Shown here one piece after another: positions 7,359-17,416 of a stretch of 64,000 nt of DNA. Positions within the stretch are counted from its first letter, which is position 1; each line of letters begins with the position of its first letter. The notes beneath the pieces are model-generated. The model saw nothing but the letters and a program-made list of their open reading frames with translations, had not been told where the DNA came from and made no database searches. The stretch spans positions 124,001 to 188,000 of the forward strand of contig NZ_JAGKJK010000001.1 in NCBI RefSeq assembly GCF_020329435.1, given 5' to 3'. Source of the stretch: Bradyrhizobium hereditatis. GTDB taxonomy: Bacteria > Pseudomonadota > Alphaproteobacteria > Rhizobiales > Xanthobacteraceae. The position numbers and the translations under genes were made by a program.

Positions 7359-9854
7359 CTACTGCATGCCGGTGCTGCCGGCCGACGAGGACGAATTCGC
7401 AATGGTCCGCAGGCCGATCTGCAGCATGAAAGCGTGATTGAGCACCGGCGGCGTCGCCCCGGCCTGGTAGGTATAGGACGTGACGTAGTTGGCGGCCAGC
7501 ACGAAGCAATCGTCCACATAGCCGGCGCCGATGATGTACTGGTTCAGCTTGTTGGCTTCAAGATCCCAGCGCGCCCCGCCCGACACGACCCAGTTCGAAG
7601 CCACCTTGATCGAGGCGGTGCCGAGCAGGCCTTCGCGCCGGGTCAGGTATCCGAGTTCCGGCTGAGCGGCATAGTTGCCGTACAACATGCTGACCGACCA
7701 GCGATCGAACGAAGCGCGTCCCTCGGCTTCGAAGCGATTGACGTTCAGCGTCGCCTCATCGACGCGCGAGCGCACGCTGAACGTATAGGTCCGGTTCGGC
7801 GAATAATTGACGCGGCCGACGTAGTCGGACCGGGTGTTCTGCAGCCCGGATTCGAGGCCGGTATTGGTCGGGTCCTGCACCGCATACGAATTCAGGCCGA
7901 ACAACTGGTAGGACTGGCCGAACAGCACGTTGATGCTGCCGCCGCGGTCGAACTGCGTGGTCGCCTGCACGCCGACATTGGCGCGGCCGCCGCCTTCGAC
8001 GCGGTCGTACCCCGAGAACTTGTCGACGGCGAACAGATTGCTGGCGTCGAACACCATGCTCTGCGCGTCTTCGTTTGGCAGTCTGCCGGCGAACGTCTCG
8101 TTGGGACGCGCGATGATCTGCGCGATCGGCTCGATCGTGGTGGTGCCCCACGGCTGAACGTTGATGAAGGGATAGCGATACTCGAGGCCGACCGTCGGCA
8201 TAAGGCGGACCGCCTGGGTGTCGCCGACGGGAAGGAAGTTCGAAACGCCGGGCTGGTTCGAGATCGAGGCGTTGATGGCATCGGCGCGCATGATCGCAAA
8301 CGGCGTCCAGATCTGGCCGATCGGATCGGTGTACGAGCGCCGCCACTGCGCTTCAGCAGTCAACCGCGTATAGGTGCCGGGCACTCCCCGCAGCAGGCAC
8401 TGCGAGGGGATCCGGGCGAGCGGGTCGGCCGACGCGTTCAGGCACAGGCCAGCGGTGTTGGCCAGCGTCGTGATCGGGTCGAAGGCTGCGGTCGTGCGCG
8501 ACAGGCTGGTGAAGTTCGTCTTGTAGCTGACCTCACCCCCCAGGATCGGGTGGTTGATGACGTTGTTGTAGTCGATCACCGGATGAATCACCGGCACCTG
8601 GTCCTGGTTGCCGGAGAAGGAGAGGTAATAGATCGTGCGGGCGTCGAAGAAGCTGCGGTTGCCGACGCCGGTCAGATAGAGCTGTGAGATCGCTTCCGTC
8701 GGAAGACTGAGGAACGAGCCCAGCGGATCCTTGTATTGGGCCAGCCGGTAGTCCTGGAAGAAGTAGTAGTCCGACAGCAGAACGCCGTCCCAGCCCCAGA
8801 CCCACTTGTCGTTGAGGGCGAACTGGCCCTTGGTGTCGATGCCGCCGCGGAAGTCGCGGTCGCCCGGCTGTCCGGCGAATGCGCCGGGATCGAGCTGGTT
8901 AATGCCATAGCCGCGGATCTGGTACGAGCCGTTGATCAGCCGCTGGCGGAATTCGCCCTGGAACAGCACGCCCTGGCGGGTAGTGAAGCGCGGATTGAAA
9001 GTCGCGTCATAGTCAGGCGCGATCGCCCAGTAGAACGGGGTTTCAACAGCGTAGCCGTAGGTCGAGTTGTTGCTGTAGGCGGGCATCAGGAAGCCCGTCT
9101 TGCGCTTCACGGTCGGATCGGGCGTCGAGAAGTACGGCAGATACGCCATCGGCACGCCGAAGAATTCGAGCTGCGCGTTCTCGAAATACAGCATCTTTTC
9201 GGTCTGGTTGTGGATGATGCGCGCACCCTTCACCTGCCACAGCGGCGGCTTCTTCGGATTGTCCTTGCACGGCGCGCAGGCGGTATACACGCCGTTTTCG
9301 AACACGGTGTAATTGCCGGCCGAACGGTCGGCGCGGGATGCCGCCATGCGCGTGTCGTCCGCCGTGTCGACGCGCAGCGAGTCGACGAAACCGTCACGGT
9401 AATCATCGCTCAGATCCATGATGTTGGCGTAGGTGACTTTGCCTTCCGCGTCGGTCAGGCGGATGTTGCCTTCCGCATGCAGCCGCTTCGTCTTCTGGTC
9501 GTAAATGACCTTGTCGGCCTCCACGCTGGTGCCGTTGTAGAACATCTGCACGTTGCCGACCGCCGACACGCGCTGGTTGTTATAGTCGTAGTCCACCTCG
9601 ACCGCTTGCACGACCATGCGGCCATCATTGCTGACCGGCCGCGGCGGCGGCTTGGGCGGGCGTGGATTGTAGGTGAAGGTCTGCGCCGAGGCCGGCACGG
9701 TCAGGGCAAGCTCGATCGAGCCAGCCAGGACCAACCCGGCGAGCAGGGCAAACATGGGGGCGCCAACGGCGGCCAAGCGGGCTCGATGACGGCGCACGGT
9801 GGTGCGCCGCCTGAACGCAGGCGACCTCAACTGGCGGGCGGCGACAACGGCCAC
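7359..9854 (-). CDS. lptD: LPS-assembly outer-membrane protein LptD
   Basis: 831 residues from a GTG at 9854. AGGAGG lies 7 bases upstream, and the GTG shares a G with the lptG stop (TAGTG). The signal anchor is around residues 34-58 (FALLAGLVLAGSIELALTVP, then ASAQ). An OstA/LptA-like N-domain follows (MVVQAVEVDYDYNNQRVSAV ... VEADKVIYDQKTKRLHAEGN), and then the large barrel domain of about 600 residues. LptD with LptE inserts lipopolysaccharide into the outer leaflet. Cysteine pairs occur in the N-domain (CAPC), mid-barrel and C-terminus, but disulfide pairing cannot be read from here. It sits between lptG and surA, its transport and folding partners. Confidence 0.96.
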   Translation of the reverse strand: MAVVAARQLRSPAFRRRTTVRRHRARLAAVGAPMFALLAGLVLAGSIELALTVPASAQTFTYNPRPPKPPPRPVSNDGRMVVQAVEVDYDYNNQRVSAVGNVQMFYNGTSVEADKVIYDQKTKRLHAEGNIRLTDAEGKVTYANIMDLSDDYRDGFVDSLRVDTADDTRMAASRADRSAGNYTVFENGVYTACAPCKDNPKKPPLWQVKGARIIHNQTEKMLYFENAQLEFFGVPMAYLPYFSTPDPTVKRKTGFLMPAYSNNSTYGYAVETPFYWAIAPDYDATFNPRFTTRQGVLFQGEFRQRLINGSYQIRGYGINQLDPGAFAGQPGDRDFRGGIDTKGQFALNDKWVWGWDGVLLSDYYFFQDYRLAQYKDPLGSFLSLPTEAISQLYLTGVGNRSFFDARTIYYLSFSGNQDQVPVIHPVIDYNNVINHPILGGEVSYKTNFTSLSRTTAAFDPITTLANTAGLCLNASADPLARIPSQCLLRGVPGTYTRLTAEAQWRRSYTDPIGQIWTPFAIMRADAINASISNQPGVSNFLPVGDTQAVRLMPTVGLEYRYPFINVQPWGTTTIEPIAQIIARPNETFAGRLPNEDAQSMVFDASNLFAVDKFSGYDRVEGGGRANVGVQATTQFDRGGSINVLFGQSYQLFGLNSYAVQDPTNTGLESGLQNTRSDYVGRVNYSPNRTYTFSVRSRVDEATLNVNRFEAEGRASFDRWSVSMLYGNYAAQPELGYLTRREGLLGTASIKVASNWVVSGGARWDLEANKLNQYIIGAGYVDDCFVLAANYVTSYTYQAGATPPVLNHAFMLQIGLRTIANSSSSAGSTGMQ

Positions 9855-10951
9855 TACCCGTCCTCCTGGTACAACAAGGCCAAAAAGCCGGTGAGGCCGC
9901 CCACACAGACGGGCAACCACGCGGCAGCGATGGGATGCATCAATTCAGCCTTGCTCAAATCCTCAGTAACTTTCGATAGAACGTAGAGCAGAAACCCTGC
10001 GCCCACGCCACTCAAAACCATCTTCTGCACGCCGCCCATTCGGAAGAAGCGAAGGCTCACGGAAGCCGCCAACATCACCATTGCAGCCAGCAAAAATGGC
10101 TGTGCGATGAGCTTATGGTACTGCAGACGGTAGCCTGCCGTCGCGAAGCCCGAACTTTCGGAAGAGCGGATATAGCCAGGAAGTTGCCAAAAAGACACGG
10201 TTTCGGGGGTGGAGAAGCTGTTGCGAACCTGTGCCGGGGTGAGGGTTGTTGAGAGGTAATACGTCTCTTGATCAACCGGAGGTTTATCCAGGGAGTATCT
10301 TCGTACCGATTTGAAAGCCCAGCGGCCGTCCTCAAGGGAGGCCTCGCGCGCTTCGATTCGCTCCTTGAACTGGAGGTCGGTATCGAATCGGAACACGGTC
10401 AGCCCGGTCAGGCGGACGCCCTGTTGCTCGCTCCGCGCCGCGTTGATGATCGACTGGCCGTCGGCGTTGACCTGGTTAAGCCAGAACCCGGAGGCGTCCT
10501 GGATGCCACCGCCAGGCGCCGAGCCGAACAGTTCCGCCTCCATGCGCTTGGATAGCTCGCGCAAGTTGGCCGACATCGGGTTGTAGGCGACGGTGGCCAG
10601 GGTCCCGAGGATGATCGAGCTTGCCAGCGCCGGCGAGATGAACTGCCAGGCGGATACGCCCGCGGCGCGCGCCACCACCAGCTCGAGCCGTCGCGACAGC
10701 GCCAGATAGCAGGTCATCGCGCCGATCAGGACGCAGAACGGCATCAGCTTTTCGAGCAGCTGCGGCACCCGGTAGAGCGAGGTCTGCGCCACCGTGATCG
10801 CCGATGCCGAGACGAGACCGGAGGTCTTGCGGACCATTTCGATGTAGTCGACCAGCACCAGCAGGACGAAAATGCTCGCGAACACGCCCACCGCCGAGAC
10901 CAGGAAGCGGCCGGCAAAGTATCGCCCGAGCGTATTGGTCATCATGCTCAT
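9854..10951 (-). CDS. lptG: LPS export ABC transporter permease LptG
   Basis: 365 residues of the YjgP/YjgQ family: three N-terminal membrane helices (TLGRYFAGRFLVSAVGVFAS ...), a periplasmic beta-jellyroll region (about residues 130-265) and three C-terminal helices ending in a PVCVGGLTGFLALLYQEDG tail. With LptF and the LptB ATPase it extracts lipopolysaccharide from the inner membrane. The ATG at 10951 overlaps the lptF stop (ATGA). A longer in-frame extension upstream lies within lptF and is rejected. Confidence 0.95.
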   Translation of the reverse strand: MSMMTNTLGRYFAGRFLVSAVGVFASIFVLLVLVDYIEMVRKTSGLVSASAITVAQTSLYRVPQLLEKLMPFCVLIGAMTCYLALSRRLELVVARAAGVSAWQFISPALASSIILGTLATVAYNPMSANLRELSKRMEAELFGSAPGGGIQDASGFWLNQVNADGQSIINAARSEQQGVRLTGLTVFRFDTDLQFKERIEAREASLEDGRWAFKSVRRYSLDKPPVDQETYYLSTTLTPAQVRNSFSTPETVSFWQLPGYIRSSESSGFATAGYRLQYHKLIAQPFLLAAMVMLAASVSLRFFRMGGVQKMVLSGVGAGFLLYVLSKVTEDLSKAELMHPIAAAWLPVCVGGLTGFLALLYQEDG

Positions 10952-12117
10952 GCTGCAGCGGGCCGTCCAAAGAGCCGTGCCAGCCGCGCATTCGACCGGT
11001 TGATAGCCTCCATCAGCGCCGCCGGCGGCTCCACCACGATCCCGCCGACGATCATCCACAGCCCAACCGCGATCGCGCCGAACAGCATCGAGTACTGGAC
11101 GAGCGCCATGGCCGGCGTCTTCACCGTCATCACCGAGCAGGCGAATCCCGCCATGCGCAGGCCGAACACCGCCAGGATGGATCCGCCGATCGAGAAATTG
11201 CGGCTCTGCCGTGTGGTACGCGGCGTGCCGAGGAAGGCGAAGGTCAGGACGGCGAAGGCGAAGGGGTAAACCGGCGCCAGAAAGCGGTCATGCAACTCGG
11301 CGCGAAACTGCCCGGACAATTGCTTGAAAATTGGATCGTCCTCGGGAGGCGAAATCAGCTCCCAGAGGTAGCGTTCGCGAATGCCGAGCGCGACGTCGCG
11401 GCCGCGATTGGAGAATTTCGACATGTCGAAGGCGTAACGAACGAAGGCAACGAACTGTGGATCGCGTTTTCCGGTCTCGAATCGTTCGAGATTGCCGTCC
11501 TCCAGCACCAGGTAGGACCCGGTCTCGTTTTTCAACACCGTGCCGTGGTCGGCAATGATGGTGATGCGCTCCTTGGGATCGCGGCGGTCGTCGACGAAGA
11601 TGCCGGCGAGCACGCCGCCGGGCTGCCGCTCGCGGATGCGAATCGTCAGGTTCTGGTCGAGCTGGGCGAAACGGCCGGGCTGCAGGATGTTGGTCAGCAC
11701 GTCGGCGGTGATCTCGGCGTCCCATTGCTTGATCCGGCGCATGCCGTCGGGAGCGAGATAGGAGCCGATGAAGGCGACCATCAGCGCCACCACGCAGGTG
11801 GCGTAGAAGAACGGGCGGAACAGCCGGATAGGGGAGAAGCCGGCCGCGTTCATCACGATGATTTCGGAATCGGTGGCGAGCTTGTTCAGCGTGTGGGAGA
11901 TCGCGATCATCAGTGCGATCGGCGCGATGATCAGCACCAGCGCCGGGATCACGAGGCCCGTGATGCCGAGAAAGGTGATGATGGTCTGGCCCTGGCTGGT
12001 CATCAGGTCGATGCCGCGCAGCGCCTGCGTAATCCAGATCACCCCCGTGAGGCTGACCAAGACCAGCGCAAACGACGCCAGCGTCGTGCGGAAAATGTAC
12101 CTGTCGATCGACCCCAT
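10948..12117 (-). CDS. lptF: LPS export ABC transporter permease LptF
   Basis: 389 residues, starting MGSIDRYIFRTTLASFALVL. It has the same three-helix, periplasmic domain, three-helix layout as LptG, its heterodimer partner in the LptB2FG exporter. It is the first gene of the minus-strand operon lptF-lptG-lptD-surA-pdxA-rsmA-adh, so the promoter must lie in 12118-12468. The ATG at 12117 is preferred over an in-frame ATG 25 codons upstream because the added residues are polar and unlike the family. Confidence 0.95.
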   Translation of the reverse strand: MGSIDRYIFRTTLASFALVLVSLTGVIWITQALRGIDLMTSQGQTIITFLGITGLVIPALVLIIAPIALMIAISHTLNKLATDSEIIVMNAAGFSPIRLFRPFFYATCVVALMVAFIGSYLAPDGMRRIKQWDAEITADVLTNILQPGRFAQLDQNLTIRIRERQPGGVLAGIFVDDRRDPKERITIIADHGTVLKNETGSYLVLEDGNLERFETGKRDPQFVAFVRYAFDMSKFSNRGRDVALGIRERYLWELISPPEDDPIFKQLSGQFRAELHDRFLAPVYPFAFAVLTFAFLGTPRTTRQSRNFSIGGSILAVFGLRMAGFACSVMTVKTPAMALVQYSMLFGAIAVGLWMIVGGIVVEPPAALMEAINRSNARLARLFGRPAAA

Positions 12118-12468
12118 CGTTACCGCACGATCCCGCCCGCCCTTGCACGCCTGACGGCAGCTTCCGACCAATCCCTTTTGAGGGTTCCCCATTGGCCGGG
12201 CCGCCTGTTGCCAGACTGTCTACTCTCTCATTACCATCCCTTTGATCCGTCAACAAAATGGCCGGGCCGTGGCGCCCCTCCGGGACGGTTAATAATTACC
12301 TTCATGTGGCCTTCCAGCCACTGCGGCGCTTGGCAGTGGAGCGGCTGACAGGCCATAGTGGCGGAAACGTCAGGTCCGGAGCGATTTCGGCTGCCATCGA
12401 AGAGAACATTCCATAATCGGACCGATTCCGGCCCGTAAAGAACTGCCCTGAATTCTGGAGGATTACCT
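12118..12468. other. Divergent intergenic region lptF / pepA
   Basis: A 351-base region between divergent operons must hold the promoters of both lptF (minus) and pepA (plus). The ten-base string GGCCGGGCCG occurs twice, near 12195 and near 12259. No RNA gene or convincing small ORF was seen, and I could not fix a promoter by eye. The only clear signal is the pepA ribosome binding site, CTGGAGG at 12456-12462. Confidence 0.4.
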
Positions 12469-13971
12469 ATGACCGACGCCGTTAAGGTCGGCTTTGTCGC
12501 TTTTTCCGCAGCCCCCCGGGGCGTTCTCGTGGTGTTTTGCGACGAGGCGCTGAAGTTCGGCGAGGCGACGCGGAAGGCGCTGGGGAAGGCGGCCGAGACC
12601 GTCAAGCGGGCAGCAGCCGCCAACCAGTTCAAGGGCAAGAGCGGATCGACGCTCGATATTCCGGCGCCGGAGGGAATCAAGGCAGAGCGGCTGATCGTGG
12701 TTGGGGTCGGCAAGGCTGCCGATATCAAGGAGAAGGATTTTCTAAAGTTCGGCGGAGTGACCGCGGGCAAGCTCAATGGCGCCAGCGAAACGGTCACCGT
12801 GATCGCCGAATTGCCTGAGGGGGCGATGCAGGCCGATGCGGCCGCCGCGATCGCTTCTGGTATCAAGCTGCGCGCCTACAAATTCGACCGCTACAAGACC
12901 AAGAAGAAGGACAACGATAACGGCGCACTGCGCGCCGATGTCTCGATTGCGGTTGAAGATGTCGCCGCGGCGCGCAAGGCGTTCGCGCCGGCGGCCCATG
13001 TCGTCGACGGCGTGATCATGGCACGCGAACTCGTTAACGAGCCGCCGAACGTCTTGTACCCGGTCGAATTCGCGCGCCGCGCGAGCCAGCTCAAGAAGCT
13101 CGGCGTCGATGTCGAGGTGCTCGACGTCAAGGCGATGGAAAAGCTCGGCATGGGCGCATTGCTCGGTGTCGCGCAGGGTTCGGCGAAGCCCGGCCGCACC
13201 GTGATCATGCGCTGGAACGGCGGCAAGAAGGGTGATCAGCCGGTCGCTTTCGTCGGCAAGGGCGTCTGTTTCGATACCGGCGGTATTTCAATCAAGAACG
13301 CTGCCAGCATGGAGGACATGAAGGGCGACATGGGCGGCGCGGCCTGCGTGGTCGGTTTGATGCATGCGCTGGCGGCGCGCAAGGCCAGGGTCAACGTAGT
13401 CGGCGCCATCGGCCTGGTCGAAAACATGCCTGACGGCAATGCCCAGCGCCCCGGCGATATCGTTACCTCGATGTCGGGACAGACGATCGAGATCATCAAC
13501 ACCGACGCAGAAGGCCGGCTCGTACTGGCCGACGTGCTCTGGTACGTAGCGAAGAAGTTCAAGCCGAAATTCATGATCGATCTGGCGACGCTCACCGGCG
13601 CGATCATGGTCGCGCTCGGCACCGAATATGCCGGCATGTTCTCCAACAATGACGAACTGGCCGACAGACTGAGTAAGATCGGCAATGAAACTGGCGAGCG
13701 CGTCTGGCGCATGCCGCTCGGTCCCGAATACGACAAGCTGATCGATTCGCAGTTCGCCGACATGAAGAACACCGGCGGGCGCCATGGCGGCTCGATCACC
13801 GCGGCGCAGTTCCTGCAGCGATTCGTCGATAACACGCCCTGGGCGCATCTCGACGTCGCGGGAACCGCGATGGGCGCGCCGAAAACCGACATCAACCATT
13901 CCTGGGGATCCGGCTACGGCGTGCGTCTCCTGGACCGGCTGGTCGCGGAATATTACGAAGCCACGAAGTAA
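12469..13971 (+). CDS. pepA: Leucyl aminopeptidase PepA (M17)
   Basis: 500 residues: a macro-like N-domain (about 1-170) and an M17 catalytic C-domain. The family signature [10 protein letters not shown] starts at residue 344. The metal/catalytic residues K264 and D269 lie in [10 protein letters not shown], followed by [13 protein letters not shown]. It is a cytosolic di-zinc/manganese hexameric enzyme that releases N-terminal residues from peptides. The gene is followed 15 bases later by holC, the usual pepA-holC pair. Confidence 0.96.
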   Translation: MTDAVKVGFVAFSAAPRGVLVVFCDEALKFGEATRKALGKAAETVKRAAAANQFKGKSGSTLDIPAPEGIKAERLIVVGVGKAADIKEKDFLKFGGVTAGKLNGASETVTVIAELPEGAMQADAAAAIASGIKLRAYKFDRYKTKKKDNDNGALRADVSIAVEDVAAARKAFAPAAHVVDGVIMARELVNEPPNVLYPVEFARRASQLKKLGVDVEVLDVKAMEKLGMGALLGVAQGSAKPGRTVIMRWNGGKKGDQPVAFVGKGVCFDTGGISIKNAASMEDMKGDMGGAACVVGLMHALAARKARVNVVGAIGLVENMPDGNAQRPGDIVTSMSGQTIEIINTDAEGRLVLADVLWYVAKKFKPKFMIDLATLTGAIMVALGTEYAGMFSNNDELADRLSKIGNETGERVWRMPLGPEYDKLIDSQFADMKNTGGRHGGSITAAQFLQRFVDNTPWAHLDVAGTAMGAPKTDINHSWGSGYGVRLLDRLVAEYYEATK

Positions 13972-13986
13972 TTCGGTTGCAGGCGG

Positions 13987-14439
13987 ATGACGGAAGTCCT
14001 GTTTTATCATTTGCAGGGCATGTCGCTCGAAAGCGTATTGCCACCGCTGCTCGAAAAATCGCTCGAGCGAGGCTGGCGCGTGGTCGTGCAGTCGACCTCG
14101 CCGGAACGCACCGAGGCGCTCGATGCGCACTTGTGGACCTACAGCGACGAATCATTCCTGCCGCACGCCACCTGGCGCGCCGGCGATGCGCAGGACCAGC
14201 CGATCATTCTATCGATCGAGGAGAGCAATCCGAACGGGGCCAATGTCAGGTTCCTGATCGACAATGCGGCGTTGCCGCCCGATTGCGACAGCTACGAGCG
14301 CGTGGTGTTGGTCTTCAACGGAGACGATGACGAGGCGCTGACTGCGGCGCGCGGCGCCTGGGCCGATTGCAAGGCGCGGGGCTTTGAGGTGACGTACTGG
14401 CAGGCCGACGAGCGGGGCCGCTGGCAGCGGCGGCAATAA
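13987..14439 (+). CDS. holC: DNA polymerase III chi subunit HolC
   Basis: 150 residues with the HolC fold signature: TEVLFYHLQGMSLESVLPPL at the N-terminus, an RGWRVVVQ strand, and a DALDAHLW-type motif (EALDAHLWTYSDESFLPHAT). Chi binds psi in the clamp-loader complex and contacts SSB. It follows pepA closely, as in many proteobacteria, so it is probably co-transcribed. Confidence 0.93.
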   Translation: MTEVLFYHLQGMSLESVLPPLLEKSLERGWRVVVQSTSPERTEALDAHLWTYSDESFLPHATWRAGDAQDQPIILSIEESNPNGANVRFLIDNAALPPDCDSYERVVLVFNGDDDEALTAARGAWADCKARGFEVTYWQADERGRWQRRQ

Positions 14440-14560
14440 TGATCTATCGGATTAATGATATCTGGGGATTCTGCACCGGACCTTGCGGGCAGCCATGGTC
14501 GTGCCGCAAAGTGATGGTCGGACAACTAGTTACAGTAGAGGGCGGAGCCTGGGTCTTAGC

Positions 14561-15088
14561 GTGCGACGCGGAACGATCAATCGAAAGCCATTGCTGACGT
14601 TGTTGTTGCTCGGGCCTGCGCTTGCGGGCTGTTCGGGGACGGACCTCTTGTCGAAGGACGCGGACTGGTTTTCGCGCAGTGGTCGCGTGTTCATCCGCAA
14701 CGTGTCGATCGAAACACCGCCGCTGACGCCGACCAAGGCGGTCGCGCCGGATGAGCTCGTCGCTGCTGATGGCGGGTGTCCGGGCATGGGGCCGCCTGGC
14801 GCCAATGCACTGGCGGACGGTGCCGCGGGCGGGCCGCCGCCCTCGACGACGGGCACAGTGGCACTCGGTCATACCGAATGCGACGTCGTGCGCGGCATCG
14901 GCGCGCCCGACAATGTCAGCCTCTCCAATAACCCGCGCGGCGATCGTGTGGCGGTCGTCACTTATTCGCGTGGGCAGCGCGCCGGCATCTACACCTTCAC
15001 CGCGGGACGCCTGACCTCGATCGAGCGAGCTCCGGAAGCGGCGGCGCCGGCCAAGGGCGCCAAGCCGAAGAGGAAGCCGGCCGCGTAA
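14561..15088 (+). CDS. Small lipoprotein, SmpA/OmlA-like C-terminal part
   Basis: From a GTG at 14561 the protein is 175 residues, with a classical lipoprotein signal: basic n-region RRGTINRK, hydrophobic LLTLLLLGPA, lipobox LAGC with the modified Cys at position 24. An in-frame ATG at 14483 would bury that signal 26 residues in, so the GTG is preferred although its GGAG is 13 bases away. The middle is Pro/Gly-rich. Residues 105-150 (LGHTECDVVRGIGAPDNVSL ... VVTYSRGQRAGIYTFTAGRL) resemble the BamE/SmpA-type fold that begins with a conserved Cys. The tail is Lys/Ala/Pro-rich. Role unknown; envelope location inferred. Confidence 0.7.
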   Translation: MRRGTINRKPLLTLLLLGPALAGCSGTDLLSKDADWFSRSGRVFIRNVSIETPPLTPTKAVAPDELVAADGGCPGMGPPGANALADGAAGGPPPSTTGTVALGHTECDVVRGIGAPDNVSLSNNPRGDRVAVVTYSRGQRAGIYTFTAGRLTSIERAPEAAAPAKGAKPKRKPAA

Positions 15089-15108
15089 GCCTCACGATAA
15101 TAGCTTTT

Positions 15109-16971
15109 TCAGCCCGCCGCTTCGTCGAATTCCGTACTGGCCTCGAGCCAATCTTCCTCCGCTCGCCGCAGCGCGCTTTCCGCACCGGCACGCGCCTTGC
15201 TGAGTTGTGCGGCCTGCTTCGGATCGCGCGTGAACAGGTCGGGCAGGGCCAGGGCGGTGTCGATCTTGGCGATGATGCCGGTAATGCGCTCGATCTCAGC
15301 TTCCGCTTCGGCAATCCGCTGCTTCAGCGGCAGCCGCTTTTCGCTTTTCGTTCGCTCCGGTCTTGCGGATTCCTTTGGCTTTTCCCGGGAGGCGCTCCGG
15401 GTGTCGCCGATCGACAACACCATCCGTCGATAGTCGTCGAGGTCGCCGTCATACGTCGTCACCGTCTTGTTTGCGACAACCCACAATTGATCCGCGCAGG
15501 CCTCGATCAAATAGCGGTCGTGCGAGACCATGATGACCGCACCGGGAAAGTCGTTGATCGCTTCCGCCAGCGCAGCGCGGCTGTCGATGTCGAGATGGTT
15601 GGTCGGCTCGTCCAGGATGATCATGTTCGGGCCGAAGAAGGTGGCAAGCCCGAGCAACAGCCGCGCCTTCTCGCCGCCCGACAGGCTCCTGACCAGGGTG
15701 TCGCCGGCCTTGCCGGAAAAACCGATGGCGCCCACGCGTCCGCGCACCTTGGACTCCGGTGCATCGGGCATCAGCCTGCGGACGTGATCGTAAGGCGAGG
15801 CGTCAAGGTTCAGCTCGTCAACCTGATGCTGCGCGAAATAGCCGACCGAGAGCTTTTCCGCCCGCGTGATCCGGCCGGAAAATGGCTGCAGCTTGCCCGC
15901 CAACAGCTTGACGAGAGTCGACTTGCCGTTGCCGTTGGAGCCGAGCAGGGCAATGCGGTCGTCGGTATCGACGCGCAGCGTGACGTGATTGAGCACCGGC
16001 TTGTTCGCATCGTAACCGACCGAGACGTCGTCGACCGCGATGATCGGCGGCGACAACAGTTTTTCCGGTTTGGGGAACGTAATTTCATGCACGTCCTGCG
16101 TCACCAGCGCGGTGACCGGCTTCATCCGCTCCAGCATCTTGACGCGCGACTGAGCCTGTCGGGCTTTGGAGGCCTTGGCCTTGAAGCGATCGACGAAAGC
16201 CTGCAGCCGCTTGCGTTCGTCGGCCTGCCGCTTGGCGTGCTTGGCATCGAGCATCTCGCGCATGGCGCGCTGTTCCTCGAACGAGGAATAGGTCCCCTTG
16301 TAGAGCGCCAGCCTGCCGCGATCGAGGTGCAGGATCTGGTCGACTGACGTGTCGAGCAGGTCGCGGTCGTGGCTGATGACGATCACTGTGCGCGGATACT
16401 TGGCCAGATGATCTTCCAGCCACAGCGTGCCTTCGAGGTCGAGATAGTTGGTGGGCTCGTCCAGCAGCAGGAGATCGGGCGCCGAAAACAGCGTCGCCGC
16501 CAGCGCCACTCGCATGCGCCAGCCGCCGGAGAATTCGGAGCACGGCCGCGCCTGGTCCGCTGTGGAAAATCCGAGGCCGCTGAGGATGGCCGCCGCGCGG
16601 GCCGGCGCCGAATGCGCGTCGATGTCGACCAGCCGGGTCTGGATCTCGGCGATCCGGTGCGGATCATCGGCGGTTTCGGCTTCACGAAGCAGCGCATCGC
16701 GCTCGGAATCAGCCTTCAGCACGACGTTGATGAGGCTCTCTGGGCCATCGGGCGCTTCCTGCGCCAGGCTGCCGATGCGCCAGCGCGGTGGCAAGGTGAT
16801 GCTGCCGGACTCGATCGGTAAATCGCCCCGGATGGCGTGAAACAGCGTCGATTTGCCTACGCCGTTGCGGCCGACAAAGCCGACGCGCGCACCGGGCACG
16901 ATCTGTACCGTGCTGTTGTCGATCAGAAGCCGTCCGGCGATCCGGATCGAAATATCGGTGATGGAAAGCAT
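15109..16971 (-). CDS. ABC-F family ATPase (Uup/YheS type)
   Basis: 620 residues with two nucleotide-binding domains in one chain and no membrane domain. Walker A motifs are GRNGVGKST (about 34-42) and GSNGNGKST; signature loops are FSGGWRMRVALA and LSGGEKARLLLG; Walker B segments are LLLLDEPTNYLDL and MIILDEPTNHLDI. Between them is the ABC-F linker rich in Lys/Arg/Gln (KRQADERKRLQAFVDRFKAK). The C-terminus is a charged coiled coil, as in Uup. ABC-F proteins act on the ribosome (translation factors) rather than in transport. Which paralogue this is cannot be decided by eye. Confidence 0.93.
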   Translation of the reverse strand: MLSITDISIRIAGRLLIDNSTVQIVPGARVGFVGRNGVGKSTLFHAIRGDLPIESGSITLPPRWRIGSLAQEAPDGPESLINVVLKADSERDALLREAETADDPHRIAEIQTRLVDIDAHSAPARAAAILSGLGFSTADQARPCSEFSGGWRMRVALAATLFSAPDLLLLDEPTNYLDLEGTLWLEDHLAKYPRTVIVISHDRDLLDTSVDQILHLDRGRLALYKGTYSSFEEQRAMREMLDAKHAKRQADERKRLQAFVDRFKAKASKARQAQSRVKMLERMKPVTALVTQDVHEITFPKPEKLLSPPIIAVDDVSVGYDANKPVLNHVTLRVDTDDRIALLGSNGNGKSTLVKLLAGKLQPFSGRITRAEKLSVGYFAQHQVDELNLDASPYDHVRRLMPDAPESKVRGRVGAIGFSGKAGDTLVRSLSGGEKARLLLGLATFFGPNMIILDEPTNHLDIDSRAALAEAINDFPGAVIMVSHDRYLIEACADQLWVVANKTVTTYDGDLDDYRRMVLSIGDTRSASREKPKESARPERTKSEKRLPLKQRIAEAEAEIERITGIIAKIDTALALPDLFTRDPKQAAQLSKARAGAESALRRAEEDWLEASTEFDEAAG

Positions 16972-17022
16972 GCGGCGTTGTCACCGGAGCCGGCGCCAAA
17001 CGCAACCTCTATGTCGGTAAAA

Positions 17023-17214
17023 TCAGCGCCCGCAGGGGATCAATGCAAGTTCATTGTCCTGGCGGCGCAGCTCTTCGACGAGTTGTTGCAAACGCGGAGA
17101 TAATTCGTTTTCGGGGCGCATGCGCTGCTGAAGCCGTTCGCCGATGGCGTCACAGATCGACACGCATGTCCTGTGATCGATGTGTTCGAAATCGTTTCTG
17201 ATTCGGCTACCCAT
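17023..17214 (-). CDS. Small conserved hypothetical protein
   Basis: 63 residues: MGSRIRNDFEHIDHRTCVSI, then a DAIGERLQQRMRPE helix and a C-terminal Leu/Glu/Arg helix. AGAGG lies a few bases upstream of the ATG at 17214. I recall short proteins with this FEHIDHRTCVSICDAIGERL segment from Bradyrhizobium and relatives. The small size and the helical His/Cys-containing core suggest a regulatory or adaptor role, but none is known. It ends 51 bases upstream of the ABC-F gene start, on the same strand. Confidence 0.55.
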   Translation of the reverse strand: MGSRIRNDFEHIDHRTCVSICDAIGERLQQRMRPENELSPRLQQLVEELRRQDNELALIPCGR

Positions 17215-17360
17215 AACCGCCTCTGGCGAGTTCCACCTCGCAGCGCGCAAGGCTTGATGACAATTTATTGGTTAAGTCATGGCGGCGAATTTGGTTTCGC
17301 GTGCAATACTGAATGCCCTCTATCTGCTGGGGTGCCGAAATCCCGCCCCGATGGTTCCGC

Positions 17361-17390
17361 AAAAAAATGCCCCGGCGCGGCGGCCGGGGC
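17361..17390 (-). terminator. Rho-independent terminator of the His-rich protein gene
   Basis: Arms GCCCCGGC (17369-17376) and GCCGGGGC (17383-17390) form a perfect 8-bp stem with a 6-base loop. Seven consecutive A's lie at 17361-17367 on the plus strand, i.e. a U-tract after the stem when read on the minus strand. It sits 27 bases beyond the stop of the gene at 17417-17674. Confidence 0.85.
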
Positions 17391-17416
17391 TCAGTCAGGG
17401 GGAAGCTCAAATCAGC

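Noticed and set aside
10804..12348. 514-codon plus-strand ORF
   Set aside because: It is antisense to lptG and lptF, with Arg/Pro/Asp/His-rich composition and no domain; both lpt genes are certain.
15205..16347. 380-codon plus-strand ORF
   Set aside because: Antisense to the ABC-F ATPase.
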